Below are positions 26,962-34,639 of a stretch of 64,000 nucleotides of DNA, in pieces (the stretch's first letter is position 1; each line of letters begins with the position of its first letter). This DNA comes from Bryobacteraceae bacterium (lineage in GTDB: Bacteria > Acidobacteriota > Terriglobia > Bryobacterales > Bryobacteraceae). The notes beneath the pieces are model-generated. The model was not told where the DNA came from. It saw only the letters and a list, made by a program, of their open reading frames with translations, and searched no databases. Both the position numbers and the translations under genes were made by a program. Location of the stretch: positions 1 through 64,000 of the forward strand of contig JAICJH010000035.1 of the NCBI GenBank assembly GCA_025928545.1, written 5' to 3'.

Positions 26962-28083
26962 ATGTCTGTGACAAAAATGAAAAACCTCTACCGCGCCGAT
27001 CACATCGGCAGTTTCCTGCGGCCGGCCGCAGTCCTGGCCGCGCGCGCCGCGGCCAAAAGCCAGGACGATCCGAACCTTCGCGAAGTAGAAGACCGGAATA
27101 TCCGCGAAGTTCTCGCGAAGCAGCAGGAACTCGGCTTCGGCATTTGTACTGATGGCGAGTTTCGCCGCAGCACCTTCATGAGCGATTTTACCGATTCGGT
27201 GGAAGGCTTCGCCCTCCATCAGGATGCGGTCGGCTATCAGTGGCGCGGCTGGTCCGCCTCCGGGCTCGCGCCCAGCCACATTCCTGGCATCGTAACCGGC
27301 AAGCTCCGGCAAACCCGCCGCCTCACTGCCTCGGAAACGCCGTTCGTTCTGGCGAATGCCAAAGTAGACGTGAAGGTCACGCTCCCCAGTCCGAATCAGT
27401 TCCCGTTCATCTCATTCCAGAAGGGCGTGACGGACAAAGTCTATCCAAATCACTCCGCGCTGCTGGCGGATGTCGTCGGTATTCTGAAAGGCGAAGTTGC
27501 TGCGCTCGCTGCCGACGGAGTGAACTACATCCAGATCGATACGCCCCGTTATTCCTACTACATCGATCCCAAATGGCGCGACTGGCTGCGAACGGAAATC
27601 GGTGTCGATCCCGATGTGGCCCTCGATGAAGCCATCGCCGCCGACAACGCCTGCCTTGATGCCGCGCGGAACGCCGGCGTCACCCTCGGTCTCCACCTTT
27701 GCCGCGGCAACAACCGCGGCAACTGGTACGCGCAGGGCGGCTACGATGCCATTGCCGAAAAGCTCTTCACCGGCCTTCACGTCGATCGGTTCCTGCTGGA
27801 GTTCGACGACGAACGCTCCGGCACCTTCGAGCCACTCCGGTTTGTTCCGCGTGGCACGACAGTTGTTCTTGGCCTTGTCAGCACAAAGCGCGCGGAAATG
27901 GAAACCTCAGCCGAACTGATCGCCCGGATCCAGGCGGCCTCGAAGGTCGTTCCGCTCGAGAATCTCGCACTCAGCCCGCAATGCGGCTTCGCCTCCGTGA
28001 TGGAAGGCAATCCGGTCACTGAAGAAACTCAATGGGCCAAGATGAGGCTGGTCGCCGATACCGCACGTACCGTCTGGAAGTAG
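26962..28083 (+). CDS. MetE C-terminal-like (cobalamin-independent methionine synthase family) protein
   Basis: 373-residue zinc TIM barrel of the MetE C-terminal/YxjG type. It opens YRADHIGSFLRPAAVL and has QLGFGICTDGEFRR-type sequence (ELGFGICTDGEFRRS), YIQIDTPRY, and the zinc-ligand set LHLCRGNNRGN (His, Cys) with a late SPQCGFAS (Cys). It lacks the N-terminal half of true MetE. Such short proteins transfer methyl groups or act on other thiol substrates; the function of this subgroup is not settled. It is the last gene of the DUF1080-rhaM run, 3 bases after the TIM-barrel gene. Confidence 0.8.
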   Translation: MSVTKMKNLYRADHIGSFLRPAAVLAARAAAKSQDDPNLREVEDRNIREVLAKQQELGFGICTDGEFRRSTFMSDFTDSVEGFALHQDAVGYQWRGWSASGLAPSHIPGIVTGKLRQTRRLTASETPFVLANAKVDVKVTLPSPNQFPFISFQKGVTDKVYPNHSALLADVVGILKGEVAALAADGVNYIQIDTPRYSYYIDPKWRDWLRTEIGVDPDVALDEAIAADNACLDAARNAGVTLGLHLCRGNNRGNWYAQGGYDAIAEKLFTGLHVDRFLLEFDDERSGTFEPLRFVPRGTTVVLGLVSTKRAEMETSAELIARIQAASKVVPLENLALSPQCGFASVMEGNPVTEETQWAKMRLVADTARTVWK

Positions 28084-28111
28084 AGTTGGTGAGTAACCCT
28101 CTTTAGCCGGG

Positions 28112-28561
28112 TCAGCCGTGGTAGCTGCCGCTGATATAGCTGTGCAGATGCCCGATCATATCTTCCTGTGCCGACATAATCCAGGTCGTCAGGTCGCCGA
28201 TTGAAACCATTCCAACCGGACGGCCATACTCCTGCACAACCAGATGCCGCAGCCGGTATGTCGTCATCATCCTCAGACAATCCGCGACCGTGTCTTCGTT
28301 GCAGACAGTTGTGGCCGGATACGACATGACTTCACCGACAGTCGTTTCTTTCGAAGATCGGCCCAGCAGGATAATCTTTCGGGCATAATCGCGCTCGGAG
28401 AAGATCCCCAGTAATCGGTCGGGTCCGATTACTGCCAGGGCGCCGATGTCCCTGTCCGCCATTTCCTGAACGGCGTCATAAACGGAGCGCTCGGGCGCGA
28501 CCGAGTATAGTCCCCAGCCTTTACGAGATAAAACAGAATGAATCGTGTCTGTTAACGGCAC
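28112..28561 (-). CDS. CBS-pair protein
   Basis: 149-residue protein of two tandem CBS motifs (about residues 15-70 and 80-135; DIGALAVIGPDRLLGIFSERDYARK and LRHLVVQEYGRPVGMVSIGDLTTWI). CBS pairs bind adenosine nucleotides or SAM and act as regulatory modules; with no catalytic domain attached it is likely a free regulatory protein. GTG at 28561 is the chosen start because GAAGGGAGG lies 6 bases upstream; an in-frame codon further out at 28609 has no such site. It lies 81 bases downstream of the response regulator on the same strand and may or may not be in that operon. Confidence 0.82.
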   Translation of the reverse strand: MPLTDTIHSVLSRKGWGLYSVAPERSVYDAVQEMADRDIGALAVIGPDRLLGIFSERDYARKIILLGRSSKETTVGEVMSYPATTVCNEDTVADCLRMMTTYRLRHLVVQEYGRPVGMVSIGDLTTWIMSAQEDMIGHLHSYISGSYHG

Positions 28562-28642
28562 AAGAGGCCTCCCTTCTATACGGGGTCCGGTGGTCGGACA
28601 AAGACACAATACTCCGATTTAAGTCCGGTGGCAAGCCCCTTC

Positions 28643-29038
28643 TTACAACAATCCGTTCTGCTCCAGCAGCTGCCGCATGGCAGGTCCGATCTTCAGAAAT
28701 TCGTCGTAATCCGGCCGCTTCCGGAAATAGCCATTCGCGATCTTCGCGCTCTCATTTCTGTCCGCCGGCGAATCGGACGATGTCAGTATCATCACCGGAA
28801 GCTTGCTATACCGCTTGCTGGAGCGAATTCTGCGCAGCACTTCGAATCCGTCGATCTTCGGCAGATTGATGTCGAGAATCGCCGCATCCGGTGAAGGCGA
28901 ATTCGGATCCTTCTCGGCCTTCTCAATGAATGCGATAGCCAGTTCGCCATCCGAGGCGGCATAGACCTCGAGCGGCAAACCTTCCACCCGGATCGCTTCA
29001 CGGACCAGCAGCGCGTCCGCCAGATTGTCCTCAACCAT
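28643..29038 (-). CDS. Single-domain response regulator
   Basis: CheY-like receiver of 131 aa. It has the acidic pair in MVEDNLADALL, the phospho-acceptor Asp in DAAILDINLPKIDG, the Thr/Ser switch in MILTSSDSPADR and the conserved Lys in GYFRKRPDY. There is no output domain. The end pattern (LKIGPAMRQLLEQNGLL) matches the Rcp1/receiver group often following PAS-histidine kinases. The start is unclear: ATG at 29038 (or TTG at 29041) lies only 5-8 bases after the kinase stop, without a clear ribosome site, and trims the first strand. Receiver-like codons continue upstream in this frame (RRLNVL), so a former fusion or a frameshift with the kinase is possible. Confidence 0.8.
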   Translation of the reverse strand: MVEDNLADALLVREAIRVEGLPLEVYAASDGELAIAFIEKAEKDPNSPSPDAAILDINLPKIDGFEVLRRIRSSKRYSKLPVMILTSSDSPADRNESAKIANGYFRKRPDYDEFLKIGPAMRQLLEQNGLL

Positions 29039-29045
29039 CAATACG

Positions 29046-30893
29046 TTAAGTCGACGTTTGGAATGCGCGCCCGGCGTTTCGGGGGATCGTGAAGTAGAAG
29101 GTGGCGCCTTCGCCGGCGCTGGATTCGACCCAGATCCTTCCTCCGTAGCGCTCAATGACACGCTGGCAAATCGCGAGCCCAACGCCCGTGCCGCTGTACT
29201 TCTGGTCACGATGAAGTCGCTTGAATACACCAAAGATTTTCTCCTTATATTGGGGATCGATTCCAATCCCGTTGTCCTGAACCGAGAAACGCCAAAAGGC
29301 GCCCGCGTTAACTGCTGAGATATGAATCCGGGGTGGTTCTTCAGTTCTGTATTTTATAGCGTTAACAATGAGATTCTGAAAAACCTGCTGCAGATGGACT
29401 TCACCAATATAAACTTCCGGCAGTTCGTCGCACGTGATAACGGCGCCGCTTTCCCGTACCGCCTCCGCAAGCCCTGCAAGGGTCGATTGCAGCACTGCTG
29501 AGGCATCCTGCGGTTTGGCCTCCGCATCGCTTCCGCCCGCTCTGGTATAAGCGAGCAGATCGTTGATCAGCATAGCCATGCGCTGCCCGCCTTCTTTCAG
29601 GAACACAAGGCACTGCTGGCCCTCGGCGTCCAGCATGTTCCGGTACCGCCTCGAAATGATTTCGCTGTAAATCGTCACGTTCCGGATCGGTTCCTGCAGA
29701 TCGTGGCTGGCGGAATACGCGAACTGTTGCAGATCGTCGTTGGCGCGCCGCAATGCCTCTTCCTTCTCTTTTTGCTCGTGAATATCCGTGTTCGAACCGA
29801 TCCACATCGAGACGTTTCCGTTCGCGTCGCGCATCGCCCGCACTCTTGTCAGGTGCCAGCGGTATTCCCCGTCCGCGCGCCGGAAACGATGCTGGATCTG
29901 GAACGGCTCGCCCGTCGCAAGCGATTCGTTCCAGGTCGCGACATCCCCTTCCACATCGTCCGGATGCAGAATTCGTGTCCAGGAAGAATGCAGCAGCTGT
30001 TCCATCGTCAGGCCGGAATACTCGACCCATTGGTGGTTGAAGTAATTGACTTCCCCGGTCGCGGTAGCGGTGAAAATCTTCTGCGGCATCGATTCGGCCA
30101 GAAAACGGAAACGCTCCCTTGCCTTCTCCACGTCCCGCAGCGCCTCTTCGCGTTCGGCAAGCGCCGTTGTCAGGCTGGTGTCCCTCGATTGAATGCCGGA
30201 CAGCATCTCATTGAAGCCGTCCGCCAAAACGCCCATTTCATCCCCGGACAATTTGCGTGCGCGAATACTGTAATCGCTGCTTGCCGAAACCGCCGTCGTC
30301 GCTTTCACCAGTTGCGAGATCGGGTCCGCGATCAGCCCGCGCAGGCTGGCGGAGAGCAGTAACGCGATCAGACTGGAAAGCATGAGGACCGTCACTACGA
30401 GTGTGCCGTACAGCTGCCTTCTTTCGGCAATCTCCTCCAGATCGTAAAGGAGTATCACGTCGCCGATTCTCTTGCCGTCCAGCATCACCCCGTAAGAGAC
30501 GATTGCGTTATTCCGGTCATACCGGATTTCGTCCTGATGGAGGGGGGGAGGGCAGGGAACCCGCGCACCGGTTCGCACGTAGCGAGCGAGCACCGCGCCA
30601 TCGGCGCTGTATGTGCAGGCTCCTGACAGATGCGTTCTCGCACGCAGCGCACTCAGCGTCTGTACGGCCGATTTCGGATCGTTGAACTCCACCGCCGCCA
30701 CACTGTTCTCCGCTGTGATGCGTGCCAGCGCCGAGAGATCCCGGGACAGATTCGCGCGGAACAGCAGAGAATCGAAAATCAGAATGCCGAAGCAGCCCAG
30801 CAGCATGGCCGTTGCCGTCGTCACCATGATTACGATCATCAGCTTTCGCCGGATCGGTGCATCGCGGAAAGTGAATCTGCCGGGTCTCGTCAT
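29046..30893 (-). CDS. Membrane sensor histidine kinase with CHASE8, HAMP and PAS domains
   Basis: Sensor kinase of 615 aa. TM1 is about residues 18-40. A periplasmic CHASE8-like domain (about 45-155; ITAENSVAAVEFNDPKSA, then ACTYSADGAVLARYV) is followed by TM2 (161-183), HAMP (184-240), a PAS/PAC unit (about 265-385; TATGEVNYFNHQWVEYSG, RRADGEYRWHLTRVRA), a HisKA helix with the phospho-accepting His in SASHDLQEP, and HATPase_c (NLIVNAIKYR, DNGIGIDPQY, GTGVGLAICQRVI). CHASE8 is the sensor domain of YfiN/TpbB-type cyclases, regulated by YfiR; here a YfiR gene lies 2 bases upstream. The ATG at 30893 is placed by that spacing. Likely phosphorylates the adjacent receiver. Confidence 0.87.
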   Translation of the reverse strand: MTRPGRFTFRDAPIRRKLMIVIMVTTATAMLLGCFGILIFDSLLFRANLSRDLSALARITAENSVAAVEFNDPKSAVQTLSALRARTHLSGACTYSADGAVLARYVRTGARVPCPPPLHQDEIRYDRNNAIVSYGVMLDGKRIGDVILLYDLEEIAERRQLYGTLVVTVLMLSSLIALLLSASLRGLIADPISQLVKATTAVSASSDYSIRARKLSGDEMGVLADGFNEMLSGIQSRDTSLTTALAEREEALRDVEKARERFRFLAESMPQKIFTATATGEVNYFNHQWVEYSGLTMEQLLHSSWTRILHPDDVEGDVATWNESLATGEPFQIQHRFRRADGEYRWHLTRVRAMRDANGNVSMWIGSNTDIHEQKEKEEALRRANDDLQQFAYSASHDLQEPIRNVTIYSEIISRRYRNMLDAEGQQCLVFLKEGGQRMAMLINDLLAYTRAGGSDAEAKPQDASAVLQSTLAGLAEAVRESGAVITCDELPEVYIGEVHLQQVFQNLIVNAIKYRTEEPPRIHISAVNAGAFWRFSVQDNGIGIDPQYKEKIFGVFKRLHRDQKYSGTGVGLAICQRVIERYGGRIWVESSAGEGATFYFTIPRNAGRAFQTST

Positions 30894-30895
30894 CG

Positions 30896-31465
30896 CTACC
30901 TGATCACCGCTTTTGCCACTGAAAGGAGCCCGGCGCTGAGCTTGAATCCGGCCGCTTCCGCGGCACGCCAGTTGATCTCGAAAGTTACCCGATGGTTCTC
31001 GATCAGGAACCCGATCATCCCGCCGTTGCGCACAAACGCGTCGCCATCGCTCACCGTGACGGCACTGCGGTTCAGTGCGCCGATGATTGGCGAACCAGGC
31101 GCGTTGCCGTCCGGATCGCCCAGGAAAATCATCTGGCACGTCCCGGGAGGGGGTTCCGCGTCCAGCACCTGGACGCCGACCTTGCGGCCATTCACAACTT
31201 CTCCGCTAACGATACGGGCGAGTGAGTTTCCGAATGGATTCTTTCCCAGAACGCAGATTGTGAAGGTTGAATTCGAAGTTCCCGGCGAACCCGCGGGCCA
31301 CTCGATGAATTTGGCAAACTTCAGCAGATAAGCTGCTTTGACGCTATACTCCAGTTCTCCGTCCAAAGCGCTCGCGGGGGAGAGCGCGAGAGTCGCGCCT
31401 GCCGCAACGAGTGCCATCGCAAGGCGAAAACGCCGAAGTAAGCTCCTGACGGTTACCTGCGCCAT
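30896..31465 (-). CDS. YfiR-family periplasmic regulatory protein (DUF4154)
   Basis: 189-residue exported protein. A basic N-terminus and hydrophobic signal (LAMALVAAGATLALSPASA) precede the YfiR/DUF4154 domain: YSVKAAYLLKFAKFIEWP, ICVLGKNPFG, QMIFLGDP, then VTVSDGDAFVRNGGMIGFL and INWRAAEAAGFKLSAGLL. YfiR is known to bind and repress the periplasmic sensor of YfiN in Pseudomonas in response to redox or envelope stress. Two Cys (in ICVLG and GTCQM) could form a redox pair; that is inference. The ATG at 31465 overlaps the TonB-receptor gene by 13 bases, and its stop is 2 bases before the kinase start. Confidence 0.87.
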   Translation of the reverse strand: MAQVTVRSLLRRFRLAMALVAAGATLALSPASALDGELEYSVKAAYLLKFAKFIEWPAGSPGTSNSTFTICVLGKNPFGNSLARIVSGEVVNGRKVGVQVLDAEPPPGTCQMIFLGDPDGNAPGSPIIGALNRSAVTVSDGDAFVRNGGMIGFLIENHRVTFEINWRAAEAAGFKLSAGLLSVAKAVIR

Positions 31466-33495
31466 GTCATTTGCGCATAGGCGCTCCGCTTGATGCCAAC
31501 CGGAATGCCGTCGCCCGCACTTTCGAAATGCGCAGGCTGCAGAAGAAGATCTCTGGCCACAAATGACAACTCGACTTGCGGCGCGATTCGCCACCCGACG
31601 CGGGCATCCCCCGTGGAATACGCGTCCACCCCCTGCGCAGGCAGAGCACCGACATACCGATAACCGAGATCGATCTGAATCTTCTTCGTCACGTCGTATT
31701 CGGATTCGATCGCGACCTGGTGGTCCGGGCTCGCTCCCTGTATACCAGGCGCACTTCCCACGTCCAGCGAGCCCGGCGCCTTGTACACATTCATGTGGAG
31801 AAACGAATAAGCTCCGCGCAGCCGCCACGAAGATGTTGGCCGCCATTCCGGAGTGACCTCGATTCCCTTCGTCGTCGCCAGCAAACCATTGCCGAACTTG
31901 GCCGAAAGTAAATTATGCGGCGCAATCGGTTCGGCTACTCCCGGCGGTTGAGACGTCTCGAACGAGAATCCGATCAGCTCCTGATCCAGCAGATCGTGAT
32001 AGTGATTATAAAAGCTGCTGACTGAAAACAGCAATTGCTTGCCGAGCAGTCGCCGGTATCCAAGTTCGTAGCCGTTCATTTCTTCCGGTGAAAAGCGGCT
32101 GTTCGCATTGAACCGCGCTACAAATGGTGTGCCGTTGGGCAGCACGTGATAACTCGCAAGGTAAAAGTTCTCTTCCACGTCCGATGGAGTTCGCACCGCG
32201 TGCGTAAACGCGGCCCACAATGTCTGGTTGTCGTCCGGCATCCAGGCCAGCCGTGCGCTCGGTTCCCAGCCGACGCCATGCAGAAAGTTCGTTTGCAGGA
32301 TTTTCGTTCCTACGGTAAAAATCAGGCGATCCTGGACGAGTGAGATGTCGTCCTGCAGGAATCCCGTGACAAGGTAGTCCGTCCGGTTCGCGGGTACGAA
32401 TGCCAGCCCACTCGTGATGGTGTCGTTGTTGATGGGAACGACGCGTCCTCCCACGCCCCAGGTTATCGTCTGACGTCCGCTGATGCGCAGGCGCTGCAGG
32501 AAATCGACATCGAAAGTGTTCCGCACATCCGAGAGATTCGCTTCCAGTCGCTTAGTCCGGTCGTAGTAAACCTGTACCTGGATGTCATTGCCCGGACGGA
32601 TTGCTTTCTGCCAGCGGGCCAGCAGATTGCCGCCCGCCAGTTCGGCGTTTGAATCCACGCTCCGCGAGGGTCCGCTATACCCGTCCACTGAGCTTCTTTC
32701 GCCGGCGTCCTCGGTATAAATATCTCCCTGCAGGGTGAAGCTGCCGGCGGCGCTGCCGGTCCAATCCATCCGAAAGCCCGCCTGGGTCGCACGCCAGTCG
32801 TCGAAGTTTCGGCCGTCGCTGTGTTTCTCGGGGCCTCGCGTGAACGCTCTCTCGTACACCCGGTAGTCGAACCCTTTGTCGTTGCCACCTCCGTACCGCG
32901 CATTGATAAATCCCTGGTCTAAGTTTCCGCCGCCGATCGAGACAAACCCGCCCCGGGTGTCTTTCGCCGGCTTCGTAATAATGTTGATCACGCCGTTGAC
33001 CGCATTCGGGCCCCACACGGTTCCGCCCGGTCCGCGAATGACTTCGATGCGATCGACGTCTTCGAGCAAAGTATCCTGAACTTCCCAATAGGTGCCGTCA
33101 AACAACGTGGTATAAACCGTGCGGCCGTCCATCAGCACCAGCACAGACCGGTTCAGGCGCGTTCCGAAACCCCGAATTCCCACCGACCAGTGATTCGAAT
33201 CGACCCGCGCCACCTCAACCCCGGGGGCCATGCGCAGCGCTTCCGGAATGCTGGTCGCGCCGGAATGCCGGATATCTTCACCCGTGATTACAAAAACGGC
33301 GGCAGGGGAATCGAAGGCCTTCTCGGGACTTTTCGAACGGGTTGTAACTTCAATCTGCGACAGTTCCTCAAGGCTCAGCTTCTTGAGAATCGTCGGATCC
33401 AGCAGGTTGTTAGTGGGTGTATCTGCCGGCACAAGACAAACTGAGGCCAGGAACACACATGCTCCGGCGCAGCGGATTGACGTAATGGATGCCAA
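31453..33495 (-). CDS. TonB-dependent outer-membrane receptor
   Basis: Outer-membrane receptor of 680 aa and first gene of the YfiR-kinase operon. A signal peptide (cleavage near VPADT) is followed by a helical LKKLSLEELSQIEVTTRSK segment. The plug domain follows (about 55-165; FVITGEDIRHSGATSIPEAL, VLVLMDGRTVYTTLFDG, IEVIRGPGGTVWGPNAVNG), then a beta-barrel ending MTWRR. The plug type is close to vitamin B12/siderophore and copper receptors. The substrate is not readable. In known YfiBNR-like loci the outer-membrane component is an OmpA-like lipoprotein; here a receptor takes that position. It overlaps yfiR by 13 bases. Confidence 0.9.
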   Translation of the reverse strand: MASITSIRCAGACVFLASVCLVPADTPTNNLLDPTILKKLSLEELSQIEVTTRSKSPEKAFDSPAAVFVITGEDIRHSGATSIPEALRMAPGVEVARVDSNHWSVGIRGFGTRLNRSVLVLMDGRTVYTTLFDGTYWEVQDTLLEDVDRIEVIRGPGGTVWGPNAVNGVINIITKPAKDTRGGFVSIGGGNLDQGFINARYGGGNDKGFDYRVYERAFTRGPEKHSDGRNFDDWRATQAGFRMDWTGSAAGSFTLQGDIYTEDAGERSSVDGYSGPSRSVDSNAELAGGNLLARWQKAIRPGNDIQVQVYYDRTKRLEANLSDVRNTFDVDFLQRLRISGRQTITWGVGGRVVPINNDTITSGLAFVPANRTDYLVTGFLQDDISLVQDRLIFTVGTKILQTNFLHGVGWEPSARLAWMPDDNQTLWAAFTHAVRTPSDVEENFYLASYHVLPNGTPFVARFNANSRFSPEEMNGYELGYRRLLGKQLLFSVSSFYNHYHDLLDQELIGFSFETSQPPGVAEPIAPHNLLSAKFGNGLLATTKGIEVTPEWRPTSSWRLRGAYSFLHMNVYKAPGSLDVGSAPGIQGASPDHQVAIESEYDVTKKIQIDLGYRYVGALPAQGVDAYSTGDARVGWRIAPQVELSFVARDLLLQPAHFESAGDGIPVGIKRSAYAQMTWRR

Positions 33496-33553
33496 CCCTA
33501 GATTCTATCCGAATACAATAGAAAACACACGCGTTAGTGCATGTGGTAATGGT

Positions 33554-33587
33554 GCTAAACACCACAAAGAAGCCTTTGGTGTTAAGC
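33554..33587 (-). terminator. Hairpin after the 2-oxoacid oxidoreductase operon
   Basis: The arm GCTAAACACCACAAAG at 33554-33569 can pair with CTTTGGTGTTAAGC at 33574-33587 across a 4-base loop, with one mismatch and a two-base bulge. It starts 3 bases after the korB-like stop codon and lies in the 94-base gap before the TonB receptor. No long T-run follows on the minus strand, so it may be a terminator or an mRNA-stabilising 3' hairpin. Confidence 0.45.
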
Positions 33588-33589
33588 GT

Positions 33590-34639
33590 TTAGCGGTACT
33601 GGGACTGAAGCGACTCTAGTACTTCCGCTCCAGGACAGAGCTTCTCGTAAGGCAGCTGAGCCAGCGGCGTCGATGGCGTGCGGCTCATCTCGTGCATTTC
33701 CGGAACGCTCTCATCCGCGTACAGAATTCCCGTGACCACTTCTGCCGGGTGCTCGCGGAGGTATTGCATCGCAGCCATGCGATCGGAAACGTCGTAATTA
33801 TCCGGAACGCGCGAGAAATGGATGACGCTGCCGTCGTGCAGGGTGACGTTCGTGCCCCCCTGTTTGGCAATTTCGGCGACGATTTCGCGCTGCGGCGGCA
33901 CAAAGCTCGCTTCCGTGGCTTCATGCAGGTGCTGCCGGGTGTACATATAGCTGCGCGTCGAACCTTCATGATCGTTGAAGGTCACGCACGGCGAGATGAC
34001 ATCGATCAGCGCCAGCCCGCGGTGCGCGAGGCCGGCTTTCAGGATCGGTACCAGCTGTTCTTTATCCCCCGAGAAACTGCGCGCCACGAACGTGGCTCCG
34101 ATGCTCAGCGCAAGCTGCACCGGGTCGATCGGACTCATCAGATTGGCTTCGCCTTTTTTGCTTTTCGAACCAACATCCGCCGACGCCGAAAACTGTCCTT
34201 TGGTGAGACCGTAGACGCCGTTGTTCTCGATGACATAAAGCATCTTCAGATTACGCCGAATGGCGTGGCACAGGTGGCCAATGCCGATCGAAAGGGAATC
34301 GCCGTCGCCTGAAACGCCGACATAGGTCAGGTCCCTGTTGGCTGCGTTGGCGCCTGTGGCAATGGCTGGCATTCGGCCGTGAGCGGAATTGAAGCCGTGT
34401 GCCCCGTTCACAAAATACGTCGGGGTCTTGGACGAGCAGCCGATGCCGCTCATCTTCGCGATCATGTGCGGCGGAATAGATAGTTCCCACAGCGCGCGGA
34501 TCAGTGCTCCCGTGATGGAATCGTGGCCGCAGCCCGCACACAGCGTCGACATCTGCCCTTCGTAATCGCGGACCGTCAGCCCGACTTCATTGCGCCTGAG
34601 ACTGGGGTGCGCTACCCGGGGCTTAACGATTGACGGCAT
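33590..34639 (-). CDS. korB: 2-oxoacid:ferredoxin oxidoreductase, beta subunit
   Basis: TPP-binding subunit (349 aa) of a 2-oxoglutarate- or related 2-oxoacid:ferredoxin oxidoreductase. It shows STLCAGCGHDSITGAL, SGIGCSSKTPTYF and HGRMPAIATGANAAN, then GVSGDGDSLSIGIGH and VIENNGVYGLTKGQFSAS, the GDG-N30-NN TPP motif. The GLTKGQ box and Cys residues near the cofactor are usual for KorB. It oxidatively decarboxylates a 2-oxoacid to the acyl-CoA, reducing ferredoxin, or runs in reverse. The start overlaps the korA stop by 17 bases. KorB versus other 2-oxoacid specificity is by overall similarity only. Confidence 0.87.
   Translation of the reverse strand: MPSIVKPRVAHPSLRRNEVGLTVRDYEGQMSTLCAGCGHDSITGALIRALWELSIPPHMIAKMSGIGCSSKTPTYFVNGAHGFNSAHGRMPAIATGANAANRDLTYVGVSGDGDSLSIGIGHLCHAIRRNLKMLYVIENNGVYGLTKGQFSASADVGSKSKKGEANLMSPIDPVQLALSIGATFVARSFSGDKEQLVPILKAGLAHRGLALIDVISPCVTFNDHEGSTRSYMYTRQHLHEATEASFVPPQREIVAEIAKQGGTNVTLHDGSVIHFSRVPDNYDVSDRMAAMQYLREHPAEVVTGILYADESVPEMHEMSRTPSTPLAQLPYEKLCPGAEVLESLQSQYR

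Noticed and set aside
25918..27312. Minus-strand frame of 464 codons across the TIM-barrel and MetE-like genes
   Set aside because: Antisense shadow spanning two well-supported genes.
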